Positions 35,095 to 42,840 of a DNA stretch of 64,000 nt are shown piece by piece (within the stretch, counting starts at the first letter, position 1; each line of letters opens with the position of its first letter). This DNA is from CAZTHM01 sp041946825 (GTDB lineage Bacteria > Acidobacteriota > Terriglobia > UBA7540): NCBI GenBank assembly GCA_041946825.1, contig JBHGBD010000004.1, positions 62,001 through 126,000 of the forward strand. Reading direction: 5' to 3'. The notes under the pieces are model-generated. The model ran no database searches. It saw only the letters and a list, made by a program, of their open reading frames with translations, and was not told where the DNA came from. Both the position numbers and the translations under genes were made by a program.

Positions 35095-35117
35095 CCAGGG
35101 GTGCCGAGCACCCCTGG
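35095..35117. other. GC-rich hairpin between cupredoxin-like and ctaC genes
   Basis: CCAGGGGTG and CACCCCTGG form a perfect 9-bp stem around a 5-nt loop in the 246-bp spacer between two operon genes. No T-run follows on the minus strand, so it is not a classical terminator. It may partly attenuate or stabilise the message; that is inference. Confidence 0.45.
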
Positions 35118-35146
35118 CGCATTTCACGGTCTTTCCGATTCTGTCT

Positions 35147-35929
35147 TCAGCCCTTCAACGTGAAGTCCACAGTCTTGGTTTCTTTGGCGCCCACCGTAAC
35201 CTTTTGCTCTTGCGTGCCGAAGGTCGCAGTCCAAACCTCGAGCGTGTAATCACCGGGCGGCAGGCCTTTGATCGTAAACGTCCCATCGCTGCCCGTGACG
35301 GCAAAGAAGGGGTTCTTGGTCACGCCAACGTAAGCCTTCATCCATGGATGCTGATTGCACTTCACGGGAATCATGATTTCCGGGCGGGAGAACTTCTGCT
35401 CCAGCGGAGCGGCGTTCGGGGCCTGGGACATATTCCATTCCCGGTTATCTTTCGGCATGGGGTGGATGTTGTGGGTGGTGGAGTCCTTGGTCAGAATCTT
35501 CAGGGTTTGCCCCACCTGGATTCCCAGGACATGAGGCTTGTACATGCAACCGTCCTGGTCCAGCTCGACCGATTCTGTCGGGACCGCGAAATTGTATTTC
35601 TCTGCCCCACTCTTCACATAGACAAAGGCGTTGGGAAGGGTGCCGTTGTCATTGACCGCACCGTCTTCTGCAAAGACCGGACCGCTATGCTTCTGAGTGC
35701 ATACCGGGTCCTGGTCCATCATGATGCGCGCCAGCTTGGGCTTTGCACCCTGGAAAGACACCTTCCCGCTGACCGTGCCCACGGTGGCCTGGTCAATGGG
35801 AGTCGGCGCCGCAGCCTCCTCCGTGGGGGCTGCAGTCTCTTCGGGAGCGGGACTTTCCTTTTGCCCGCAACCGAGCAGCACAAGCGCTGCGATCAGACAA
35901 ACTGCCAAGAAGAACTTTTTCTGAGCCAT
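35147..35929 (-). CDS. Cupredoxin-like lipoprotein with carboxypeptidase-regulatory-like C-terminus
   Basis: Encodes 260 residues from the ATG at 35929, which starts a lipoprotein signal (LLGC, C21 acylated); upstream in-frame ATGs precede no signal. A Glu/Ala/Pro linker (24-46) leads to a beta domain that carries T-H153-N-I-H156 and C191-N-Q-H194-P-W-M197, a spacing close to the His/Cys-x2-His-x2-Met copper sets of plastocyanin-like proteins. The C-terminal part (GTFTIKGLPPGDYTLEVW) is a carboxypeptidase-regulatory-like sandwich. It lies between the eight-heme cytochrome and CtaC genes, so it could carry electrons or deliver copper to CuA. Copper binding is inferred from motif only. Confidence 0.82.
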   Translation of the reverse strand: MAQKKFFLAVCLIAALVLLGCGQKESPAPEETAAPTEEAAAPTPIDQATVGTVSGKVSFQGAKPKLARIMMDQDPVCTQKHSGPVFAEDGAVNDNGTLPNAFVYVKSGAEKYNFAVPTESVELDQDGCMYKPHVLGIQVGQTLKILTKDSTTHNIHPMPKDNREWNMSQAPNAAPLEQKFSRPEIMIPVKCNQHPWMKAYVGVTKNPFFAVTGSDGTFTIKGLPPGDYTLEVWTATFGTQEQKVTVGAKETKTVDFTLKG

Positions 35930-35972
35930 AGTTGCTGCCTCTCTTTGGATTTCATTTTCCATATCTCTTACT

Positions 35973-38900
35973 CTAATGAGCTTTTGACAGCATCGCAATG
36001 GGTGCGGCCAGCAAAGTGGAAGCTGTCGTTCCTGCTCCGGCAGGCGGCCGAGGTGCAGCGGATGCTGTCGCGCCGCCCATCCCGATCAGCCGGCGCTGCT
36101 CCTCAGGTGTAATCTCGAACATATAACGAACGAGAAGATCTGCCTGGTCGCCCTTGTAACCTGCGAAAATCGGGGGAGTGGGTCCAGAGAAGACCCAATG
36201 GTCGCCCTCGCGCTTGAACAGCCCCGAAGGCATGGCGGTGCCGGGACTGATCATGGAGGGATCGAGCAGCCAGCGCTTGGTCCATCCGGTCTTTAGACGG
36301 TCGCGTGCCAGCAGGAAATTAGGGGCGGTGGCAAAACGGTCGTGCCCCAGATCGCCGGTGGCATGACACTTCAAGCAGGGCGCCGCGCGGCTGGTAAACA
36401 AGGTGCGCGCCAGAGTAAGTTCCTGAGGCGACAACGGCTCGAGCTTCTCGGGAATATAGGGTATGGGTTGCGACGCCTGGGCCTGGAAGAAGCGTACCAG
36501 TTTCCGCACCTCGACGGCCGAAAAGTAAAAAGTCGGCATCCGCGCCTTCAGATACGGCCGCACCCCGTTCCGATCCGTATCCGTTGTGCTGAGCGCCGGG
36601 TTCGCCAGGAACTTCAACAGCCAGTCGGGAGTAACACGCGCGCCTTCCTCCAGCAGCTTGGGCGGGAGCTGATCTTTCCATTCCGGCGTCTGGTAACGGG
36701 GATTCTGCATGAGCGCCGAATCCTGCCCCACCTTGAATTGGTGGCAACCCATGCAGTTGTATTTTTTCACCAGCCACCAGCCGTCCTGGACGTCCTTGCG
36801 ATAGTCCTGCGGCTGATTGAAGTAGCGCGTGGGGAGGGTCGAGTCCACGCTGCCCATCAGAAAGGTTGTAAGCGCGGTTATCTCCTGGGGCTTGAGGTCG
36901 AAGTTCGGCATCTTCAATTCTTCGCCCTCCGCCTTGATCATGCCCTGGTCGAACATTTCGGGCTTGGCGAGCTTGTGCTCGAAGAACCCTTTATGGCTGT
37001 ACCAGCCTTTTTCACGAGCCTCGCGAACGAACAGTGCAAAATCAATCTGCTCGAGCGGCTTTGAGCCTTCCTTGGTCAGCTCCGTGCCGATTCGGCCTTC
37101 ATCTTCCAGGCCCGCGATTTCATGGCAGCCCGCGCAGCCGTAACGCTTCACCACCGCCTTGCCTTCGGCCGCGAGTTTGGGGTCATTGAGATAGTCAGCC
37201 TTGGGGTAAGAGGCGGGATCCTTCTGTTTCAACGTTATGAGGTAGCTCGCGATGTCGCGCGCCTCCTGCACGGACAGCCGCAAGCTGGGCATGATCGTCA
37301 TCTGCTCGGTCTGTAACTCGTGTCCGTCGTTGGGACATTTGCTGTGGTCGAGGTCGAAGACGAACGGCAGGCCGTGCTTCTTGTAGTCCTGTTCCGTCAG
37401 GTCCCGCTTCTCGAAGGGGCAATAGGGCCGTGTCCGCTCGCGCGGATTGTGAATCCAGCGGACCAGATAATCGTAGTTATCCTTCTCGCCGACGCGGGTC
37501 AGGTTGGCGGCGAAAGTTCCGCCCACCATGTTGGAACCCTCACCCACCGAGTGGCAGCCCATGCAGCCGCGGGTTTCGAAACTTTCCTTCCCGCGCGCTG
37601 GATCGCCGGACGGCTGCGCCGGAAGTTTTGCGTCAATGCCCGATTGCCAGATGAAGGCGGCGACGGGCCGCAGCTCTTCATCATCCAGGCGGAAGCGCGG
37701 CATGCGCGTGGTGGGGCGAAATTCATGCGGGTTCTTGATCCAGACCGGAATCCAATCCGGGTGCAGCTTGACGCGCACTTCCTTGAGCGAGGGGCCCACC
37801 TTCTTCACATCGCGAAGCAGGTTACGCAAACGGAATTCAAGCTGTTCGATGCGGGTGTCAATGTCGCTGATTGAAACCCGCAAGGCGTCGGCCTTGGTGT
37901 AGTAGGCGCGCGCCGACTCGTTATCGGAGGCCGAATCGCCGGCCGCGATGGCTTCACGAATTTCCTTTTGCGTGTCGCGCCTCTGCGTCTCCAACTGCGC
38001 GATCTGTTGCTGGACGAAAACCAGTTCTTCCGGCTCGGCATCGTAGCCCTGGTAGCGGTGACATCCCATGCAGCCACGGTATTGGAAAAGCTCCTTGCCG
38101 GAGCTGAGCACAGGCGCGTGGTCCACCACCATGTCACTGGCATGGCACTGCTGGCAACCCGCCTCGTAATTGGCCTTGGGGTAAAGCGGCCACAACCAAT
38201 GCTCGTAGTTGCCGTGCGCTTTCTCCACGCTGGCCACTTGCATACCGTTCCCATTGTGGCAGGGCGTGCAGGCAAACTTCTCCGGATCGTGAATCTTCAG
38301 GAGCTCCGGCTCAGGGTGGCTCGTGAACGCCCGGGCCATCGGATCCTTCACGCCACCCATATCCTTGGCGGTCAGAGCCACCGGCTCGCGGATTCCCGCG
38401 TGGCATGACTCGCAGCGATCCACCACGCCCGCGTCGGGATTGTTGATTTGTTTGATCTCCACCGTGAAGTTCTTGGTCTTGTTGAGGAGCCCCTCGAGTT
38501 GCTCGGTGCCCAGGCCGTTCAGGTGGTCCTGCATGTAAGTTTCGACCTGCTTGCGCAGATCAGACACGGGGCGCAGCAAGTCGGCTTTCTGGGCGAGCAG
38601 CTTGGCCTTTTCTTCCCGCAGGCGGTTGAATTCCGCTTCGAGCTTGTCGTAGGTGAAGTTGACTCTCTCGACCTTCCCTCCACCCGAGGGGAGTCGGACT
38701 GCAAACGGGCCGTTCTTGTATTTATCCAAGTCGGCCTGATGAGATTTCTTGCCACCGGGACTGCTCGTGTGCTCGATCTCGTAGATTTGCGATTGCGCGT
38801 TGGCGCGCGCATCCGTGTAGACCTCGGTGACCGCTGAAAGGCGTTCCTCCACTTTAGCCACGCGCCTCTCGATGTCACCCACCTGGGGAGTGACAGACTG

Positions 38901-39170
38901 GTTCAAATCGTCCAGTTTCTGCTTGAGCGACCCATACTCGGCGGAAGCCAGGATGCCCTTCTCCGCCGCACGTTGCTTGGGAATCTGTTTCTGCAGGAAG
39001 GACGCGTAGCGGCGCACGAACTCGCGTTGATAATCCTTCCACGGCCGGAGACCGAAGAATTCGTCGTAAAGCGCCCAAGCCAGCGTCACCATCAGCAGGA
39101 GGGCGCCGATGAGGATGTACAAAGAAAGGGACTGATTGACTACCGGATCCCGCTCGGGAGTCTCAGGCAT
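35973..39170 (-). CDS. Membrane-anchored eight-heme cytochrome c
   Basis: Encodes 1,065 residues. An uncleaved N-terminal helix (about 16-35) anchors it, followed by a long coiled-coil-rich region and eight CxxCH heme sites in the periplasm: CESCH (about 253), CTPCH (300), CQQCH (338), CMGCH (365), CMGCH (535), CAGCH (677), CMGCH (803) and CLKCH (931). Further methionines and histidines can serve as distal ligands. The last four hemes lie in mono-heme cytochrome c-like domains with GTxMP/RMPxF-type segments (for example TRMPRFRLDDEEL). It follows the Rieske and split cytochrome b genes and takes the place expected for cytochrome c1 or f, and precedes the cupredoxin-like and oxidase genes. It probably accepts electrons from the Rieske protein and passes them towards CuA. 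Confidence 0.93.
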   Translation of the reverse strand: MPETPERDPVVNQSLSLYILIGALLLMVTLAWALYDEFFGLRPWKDYQREFVRRYASFLQKQIPKQRAAEKGILASAEYGSLKQKLDDLNQSVTPQVGDIERRVAKVEERLSAVTEVYTDARANAQSQIYEIEHTSSPGGKKSHQADLDKYKNGPFAVRLPSGGGKVERVNFTYDKLEAEFNRLREEKAKLLAQKADLLRPVSDLRKQVETYMQDHLNGLGTEQLEGLLNKTKNFTVEIKQINNPDAGVVDRCESCHAGIREPVALTAKDMGGVKDPMARAFTSHPEPELLKIHDPEKFACTPCHNGNGMQVASVEKAHGNYEHWLWPLYPKANYEAGCQQCHASDMVVDHAPVLSSGKELFQYRGCMGCHRYQGYDAEPEELVFVQQQIAQLETQRRDTQKEIREAIAAGDSASDNESARAYYTKADALRVSISDIDTRIEQLEFRLRNLLRDVKKVGPSLKEVRVKLHPDWIPVWIKNPHEFRPTTRMPRFRLDDEELRPVAAFIWQSGIDAKLPAQPSGDPARGKESFETRGCMGCHSVGEGSNMVGGTFAANLTRVGEKDNYDYLVRWIHNPRERTRPYCPFEKRDLTEQDYKKHGLPFVFDLDHSKCPNDGHELQTEQMTIMPSLRLSVQEARDIASYLITLKQKDPASYPKADYLNDPKLAAEGKAVVKRYGCAGCHEIAGLEDEGRIGTELTKEGSKPLEQIDFALFVREAREKGWYSHKGFFEHKLAKPEMFDQGMIKAEGEELKMPNFDLKPQEITALTTFLMGSVDSTLPTRYFNQPQDYRKDVQDGWWLVKKYNCMGCHQFKVGQDSALMQNPRYQTPEWKDQLPPKLLEEGARVTPDWLLKFLANPALSTTDTDRNGVRPYLKARMPTFYFSAVEVRKLVRFFQAQASQPIPYIPEKLEPLSPQELTLARTLFTSRAAPCLKCHATGDLGHDRFATAPNFLLARDRLKTGWTKRWLLDPSMISPGTAMPSGLFKREGDHWVFSGPTPPIFAGYKGDQADLLVRYMFEITPEEQRRLIGMGGATASAAPRPPAGAGTTASTLLAAPIAMLSKAH

Positions 39171-39203
39171 GGCGTCCCTCCCGTGCGCGGGACCCCGGCT
39201 GGT

Positions 39204-40139
39204 TTAGACGTTGAACCAAGGTGTGACCCATACGTATTTGATTCGGAAAATGAGCCTGGCCAGGATCTTGATGGGCAGGCTGAGCATCAGGATCAGGAAC
39301 AATTGCATGGTCGCGTACTGGAGCAAGTTCATCCGTTGATAAATCTTCTTGCTGAAATCCGTGAGCGTGATGAGCTTGTGGATCCCCCACCCTGCCACGG
39401 CGAAATAGGCGCCCACCGCCAGGGCGCCCTGGATGACCTTCCCGGTCATAGAGGTAATACCCAAGATGTCAGGCAGGTCGCGGTTCACCGTGTAGGGGGC
39501 GTATGTGGGGTCCCAGGTCTGCCCAGGCCAGAACCAATTCCACCCTGGTCCTCGGATAAAGGTGCCGATGACAATCATGCTGATCCAGAGCACAAGGAAG
39601 CCGAAGCAAAAAGTGCCGATGGCAAATTTTCGCTGCTTCCAGGTGTAGTAACCCGAGCCCAGCGGATTGGCATCGATATACGGAATGATCATCAGACCGA
39701 CGATGATGAGGGTCGGCATGACCACACCCGCAATCCAGGGATCGAAATAGACCAGCATCTCCTGAAGGCCGAGAAAGTACCAAGGTGCCTTGGCCGGGTT
39801 CATCGTCAGGTTGGGGTTGGAGATTTCCTCAAGCGGCGCGTTGAGAGTAATGGACCAGATGATCAGGATGACGGTGACAATGATGGCAGCCAGAAACTCA
39901 ATCCGCAGCAGGTATGGCCAAACCTGCACCTCCCGCAGCCACGCCGGTTGCCAAGGGAATACTTTGCGGTGATGGGTCTTGGCCAGCTGCGGGTCGGCTT
40001 CAAGTTGGGTGATCAGCCGGTCATTCGCCAATGCCTGGCGCAGCCCGTACCACGCATAGAAGGGCACCAGGAACATCAACGCCACGATGGGGACGTTGTC
40101 CGGCGCGGAAATGATTTCCCAGAGTTGGTGCCAGTCCAT
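39204..40139 (-). CDS. Cytochrome b C-terminal subunit (subunit IV-like)
   Basis: Encodes 311 residues. The N-terminal 75 residues form a soluble/first-helix extension; then come helices matching cytochrome b helices E-H: VWPYLLRIEFLAAIIVTVILI, the Qo-site loop NPAKAPWYFLGLQEMLVYFD, where PEWY is replaced by APWY, and VMPTLIIVGLMIIPYID. It pairs with the separate heme-binding N-terminal subunit, as PetB and PetD do in b6f complexes, and forms the quinol oxidation site facing the Rieske protein. An extra C-terminal helix pair is present. It lies 33 nt upstream of the eight-heme cytochrome gene. Confidence 0.9.
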   Translation of the reverse strand: MDWHQLWEIISAPDNVPIVALMFLVPFYAWYGLRQALANDRLITQLEADPQLAKTHHRKVFPWQPAWLREVQVWPYLLRIEFLAAIIVTVILIIWSITLNAPLEEISNPNLTMNPAKAPWYFLGLQEMLVYFDPWIAGVVMPTLIIVGLMIIPYIDANPLGSGYYTWKQRKFAIGTFCFGFLVLWISMIVIGTFIRGPGWNWFWPGQTWDPTYAPYTVNRDLPDILGITSMTGKVIQGALAVGAYFAVAGWGIHKLITLTDFSKKIYQRMNLLQYATMQLFLILMLSLPIKILARLIFRIKYVWVTPWFNV

Positions 40140-40143
40140 GAGA

Positions 40144-40179
40144 GCAGTTGGCAGTCGGCAGTCAACCGTTGGCAGTCGG
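40144..40179. repeat. GGCAGTC-word repeat in the split cytochrome b spacer
   Basis: GCAGTTGGCAGTCGGCAGTC and a further TTGGCAGTCGG lie between the two cytochrome b genes. The same words occur at 60987-61015 and, inverted, at 61085-61110, and 30495-30520 has a related stretch. This is one of several dispersed short-word repeats in the window. Confidence 0.6.
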
Positions 40180-40255
40180 ACACCCGCAATTGCTGCCGCC
40201 TGCTCCGTTTCTAATCCCTACGTCCTATTTCCGATTTCCTGATCCCGCCTTTCCG

Positions 40256-41176
40256 TCAACCTTGCTGCGGCGCCACGTACACGGGCGGGGCTTTTTTCAT
40301 TTCCGACTCGAGCTGGACGGGGGCTGGCCCGGAGATTCCGCCGTCTTTCCGTACTCTCCAGAAATGTACGCCCATAAAGACCGAGGCGATGAGCGGAATA
40401 GCGATGCAATGCCAGATGTAGGCGCGGAGCAAGGCATTCGCGTCCACGATCGAGCCCCCCAACAGGGCGAAACGCACATCGTTGTAAGCGGTCATACCGA
40501 GCTGCGGGCCGAAAGGTCCCTCGTGCCCGAGCAGCGGAGTCGCGCGTGCCATGTTGGTCCCCACCGTCACCGCCCAGAACCCCAACTGGTCGTCGGGCAG
40601 TAGATAGCCGGTGAACGACAGCAACATCGTCAGCACAAGAAGGATTACGCCCACGCACCAGTTGAATTCGCGCGGCCGCTTATAGGAACCCGTCAGGAAA
40701 ACTCGCAACATATGCAGCCAGACCGCGATGATCATCAAGTGCGCGGCCCAGCGGTGCATGTTGCGCAGTAGCTTCCCGAAGGGCACATCGCTCATTAGGT
40801 AAACAATGTCGTGATAAGCCTGTCCTTTGGTCGGATGATAGTAGTACATCAGCAGGACGCCCGTAATCGTCAGAACGAGGAAAAGATAAAAGGTGATCCC
40901 GCCCATCCCCCAGGTGTAGCTGTAACGCACGGCATCACGATTGATCTTGGCCGGATGAAGGTGCAGAAAGACATTGGTCAGCACGCCCAGAGCGCGGCTG
41001 CGCTCGCTCTCGTCGTGCTTGACCCGGAAGATGGACTTGTAGAGCTGGGTCTTCTGCGGCTCCTTGAGCGGCTCGACCACGTCCTTTTTGACGCGCTCGG
41101 TCAGAACCTTCGCCTGCTCACGGACTTCGTCGAGAATCTCCAGACCTTTCTTTCCGCCGTTTTCCTGATCTGCCAT
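40256..41176 (-). CDS. Cytochrome b N-terminal subunit (b6-like)
   Basis: Encodes 306 residues from the ATG at 41176 (MADQENGG); upstream in-frame codons overlap the Rieske gene spacer. Four helices bind two b hemes: helix B has H141-RW...WLH155 (14 apart) and helix D has H256...H271 in YIWHCIAIPLIASVFMGVHF (15 apart). These are b6f-type spacings. GDVPFG-like and GTNMARATPLLGHEGPFG segments lie on the Qo-side loop. With the separate C-terminal subunit and the Rieske protein it forms a split bc/b6f-type quinol oxidase. The charged N-terminal 60 residues form a cytoplasmic helix longer than in PetB. Confidence 0.94.
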   Translation of the reverse strand: MADQENGGKKGLEILDEVREQAKVLTERVKKDVVEPLKEPQKTQLYKSIFRVKHDESERSRALGVLTNVFLHLHPAKINRDAVRYSYTWGMGGITFYLFLVLTITGVLLMYYYHPTKGQAYHDIVYLMSDVPFGKLLRNMHRWAAHLMIIAVWLHMLRVFLTGSYKRPREFNWCVGVILLVLTMLLSFTGYLLPDDQLGFWAVTVGTNMARATPLLGHEGPFGPQLGMTAYNDVRFALLGGSIVDANALLRAYIWHCIAIPLIASVFMGVHFWRVRKDGGISGPAPVQLESEMKKAPPVYVAPQQG

Positions 41177-41259
41177 TCGTTGCCCTGTTGACGCCGCACC
41201 TCGCGTCGGCCGTGGCGCCACGGAAGTGCGAGACTTGGACTGCACGCCTAAGACAGGCT

Positions 41260-41853
41260 CTACACCGGGATAAACGCTCCGGAGTCGTTGAACTGATCGG
41301 TCCCGCCCTTAGGCCACTGGTAAAGCTTGCTCGTGTCCACGACGATCTCGCCCTCCGGGTCAAGCTCCACGTGCGCTCGATCCATTGGCCGGGGAGCGGG
41401 GCCCTCGAAATTGATCCCTTCCGGCGTGTAGCCGCTCCCGTGGCACGGACACTTAAACTTGTTTTCGCTGGCCTTCCAGTCCGGTGTGCACCCCAGATGT
41501 GTGCAGCGGGCGTAGATCACGAAGATTCGGTCCGCCTCACGGACCACCCAGATGCGCGCCAACTGCTTGAAGCGTTCATCAACACCCAGGGAGAAATCGG
41601 ATGGATACCCGATTTTGAAAACCGTGCTGGGCTCAAACAGAGTGCGCGGGAAAAAGAAGCGCAGGAACATCAGGAAATTCGCAGCCAGGAACGCGCCAAT
41701 CGACGTCCAGATGAACCGCCGCCGCGGCTTGTTGGTTTGAGTCTTCTGCTCCACCGCCTTGGCTCCAGGTTTAGCAGGTGCCGCGGGCTTGGCCGGTTCA
41801 GCCGCTGGCCCTTTGCCGGGCGACGGGGGACGAGTCGCATCCACGTTCGACAT
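41260..41853 (-). CDS. Rieske [2Fe-2S] protein of the quinol oxidase complex
   Basis: Encodes 197 residues. A Pro/Ala/Lys-rich start (1-45) is followed by a membrane helix (about 47-68) and the Rieske fold. Cluster motifs are C117-T-H119-L-G-C122 and C135-P-C137-H138-G-S; C117, H119, C135 and H138 would bind the cluster and C122/C137 form the disulfide of high-potential Rieske proteins. GINFEGPAPRPMDRAHVEL and a C-terminal sheet complete the fold. It takes electrons from quinol at the cytochrome b Qo site and passes them to the eight-heme cytochrome encoded downstream. It is the first gene of the respiratory operon, with a promoter about 70 bases upstream. Confidence 0.95.
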   Translation of the reverse strand: MSNVDATRPPSPGKGPAAEPAKPAAPAKPGAKAVEQKTQTNKPRRRFIWTSIGAFLAANFLMFLRFFFPRTLFEPSTVFKIGYPSDFSLGVDERFKQLARIWVVREADRIFVIYARCTHLGCTPDWKASENKFKCPCHGSGYTPEGINFEGPAPRPMDRAHVELDPEGEIVVDTSKLYQWPKGGTDQFNDSGAFIPV

Positions 41854-41921
41854 CCTGAGGTCCTCTCAGAGTGCAGTGCGGAAACACGCTAGGAATTTCG
41901 TAGTAAGCCCGAACGGACCAA

Positions 41922-41949
41922 TCTATATGACCGGCATTAAATCTGTCAA
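41922..41949 (-). promoter_or_regulatory. Probable sigma70-type promoter of the respiratory operon
   Basis: On the minus strand a perfect TTGACA -35 (41949-41944) is followed after 16 bases by TATAGA (41927-41922). Transcription would start near 41915, giving a leader of about 60 bases before the Rieske ATG at 41853. No operator palindrome is obvious around it. Confidence 0.6.
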
Positions 41950-42031
41950 GGCGATTTGGACGCGGGAGAAACTGCTCGAGGTCACCTGGCGGCGCGAGGA
42001 CTTTTGGTGCGTTCGTGTTGTCCATCAATGG

Positions 42032-42784
42032 TCACTTTCCCTCGCCTCCGACTTCCGACAACGCCACTTGCATGCACAGATTCATGATGGGAGTGACTTC
42101 GCCAAAGACCGCGAGCATGGATTCTACTAGATCGAGCCCCGTGGTGTTCCGCGTTTCACTCTCGGTCATGGGGTAGTAGAGCTGAAAACCTGCCCAGTGG
42201 TCTCCGGGCGCTTTACTCAGCGCCTTACGCAGCATCCGCATCTCCGGAAAGTTCGTTTTGGAAAACACCACGGGCTCCTGCTCCCAGCTGCCGACGCGAA
42301 GCATGAAACCTTCGCGCGAAATCAGGCGGCGCAGTTCGCGTTCCATCGCGCTTTTCGGCTTGAGCGTGGCTACCAGACGGTTCCAGTCCCAGTCAGGTTG
42401 CAGCCGGCATTCGGAAAAGTCTCGGGGCGCCTTTACGTACCCGCGCTCCACCTGCAGACCGCTTTTGAAAAGTTGGTCGTCGGTATCGACGCTGATGAAG
42501 AACTTCGCGCAGCCGAAGCTGACGTGGCTGGAGAGCGGTTTGGCCTCGCGGTTTGCGCGCGGCAGGTAGCCGATCCATTGCCAGTAAACTCCTCGTCCCC
42601 AGCGCTCAGTTATGAACGGTTGCCGAAAGCGCGCTTCCAATTCCAGTTTCAGGATGCGTGTGATCCGTTCGTGGTCTTCGAGATTTCCGACGTGAATCCC
42701 CCGTCGGAAGTCGAGGAATTCCGGCCGGAATCCCAGGGCCACTTTGGGAATCGGCGCGATGATCTTGGCTTTGCCGGCCATCAT
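42032..42784 (-). CDS. Unrecognised conserved-looking protein
   Basis: Encodes 250 residues, soluble, without signal peptide or membrane helix. The chain is mixed alpha/beta with many aromatic residues (GRGVYWQWIGYLP; DHWAGFQLYYPM) and a central KSAMERELRRLISREGFMLRVG. No motif for nucleotide, metal or DNA binding was recognised, and I cannot assign a family. Start is ATG 42784 or the adjacent ATG 42781; neither has a strong ribosome site. It is divergent from the GH113-like gene and follows, on the same strand and after a gap of about 180 bases, the direction of the Rieske operon but is probably transcribed separately. Confidence 0.7.
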   Translation of the reverse strand: MMAGKAKIIAPIPKVALGFRPEFLDFRRGIHVGNLEDHERITRILKLELEARFRQPFITERWGRGVYWQWIGYLPRANREAKPLSSHVSFGCAKFFISVDTDDQLFKSGLQVERGYVKAPRDFSECRLQPDWDWNRLVATLKPKSAMERELRRLISREGFMLRVGSWEQEPVVFSKTNFPEMRMLRKALSKAPGDHWAGFQLYYPMTESETRNTTGLDLVESMLAVFGEVTPIMNLCMQVALSEVGGEGK

Positions 42785-42840
42785 TCACTCGCAAACGTCG
42801 AATGGGATTATAGCCGCATCGCGCGCGGGTTCGCGCGGGA

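Noticed and set aside
35095..35117. Terminator between the cupredoxin-like and ctaC genes
   Set aside because: Strong stem but no T-run on either strand, so kept only as a hairpin.
38973..40214. 413-codon plus-strand frame opposite the cytochrome genes
   Set aside because: Antisense to cytochrome b and multiheme cytochrome coding sequence; composition is His/Asp/Gln-rich and unlike a folded protein.
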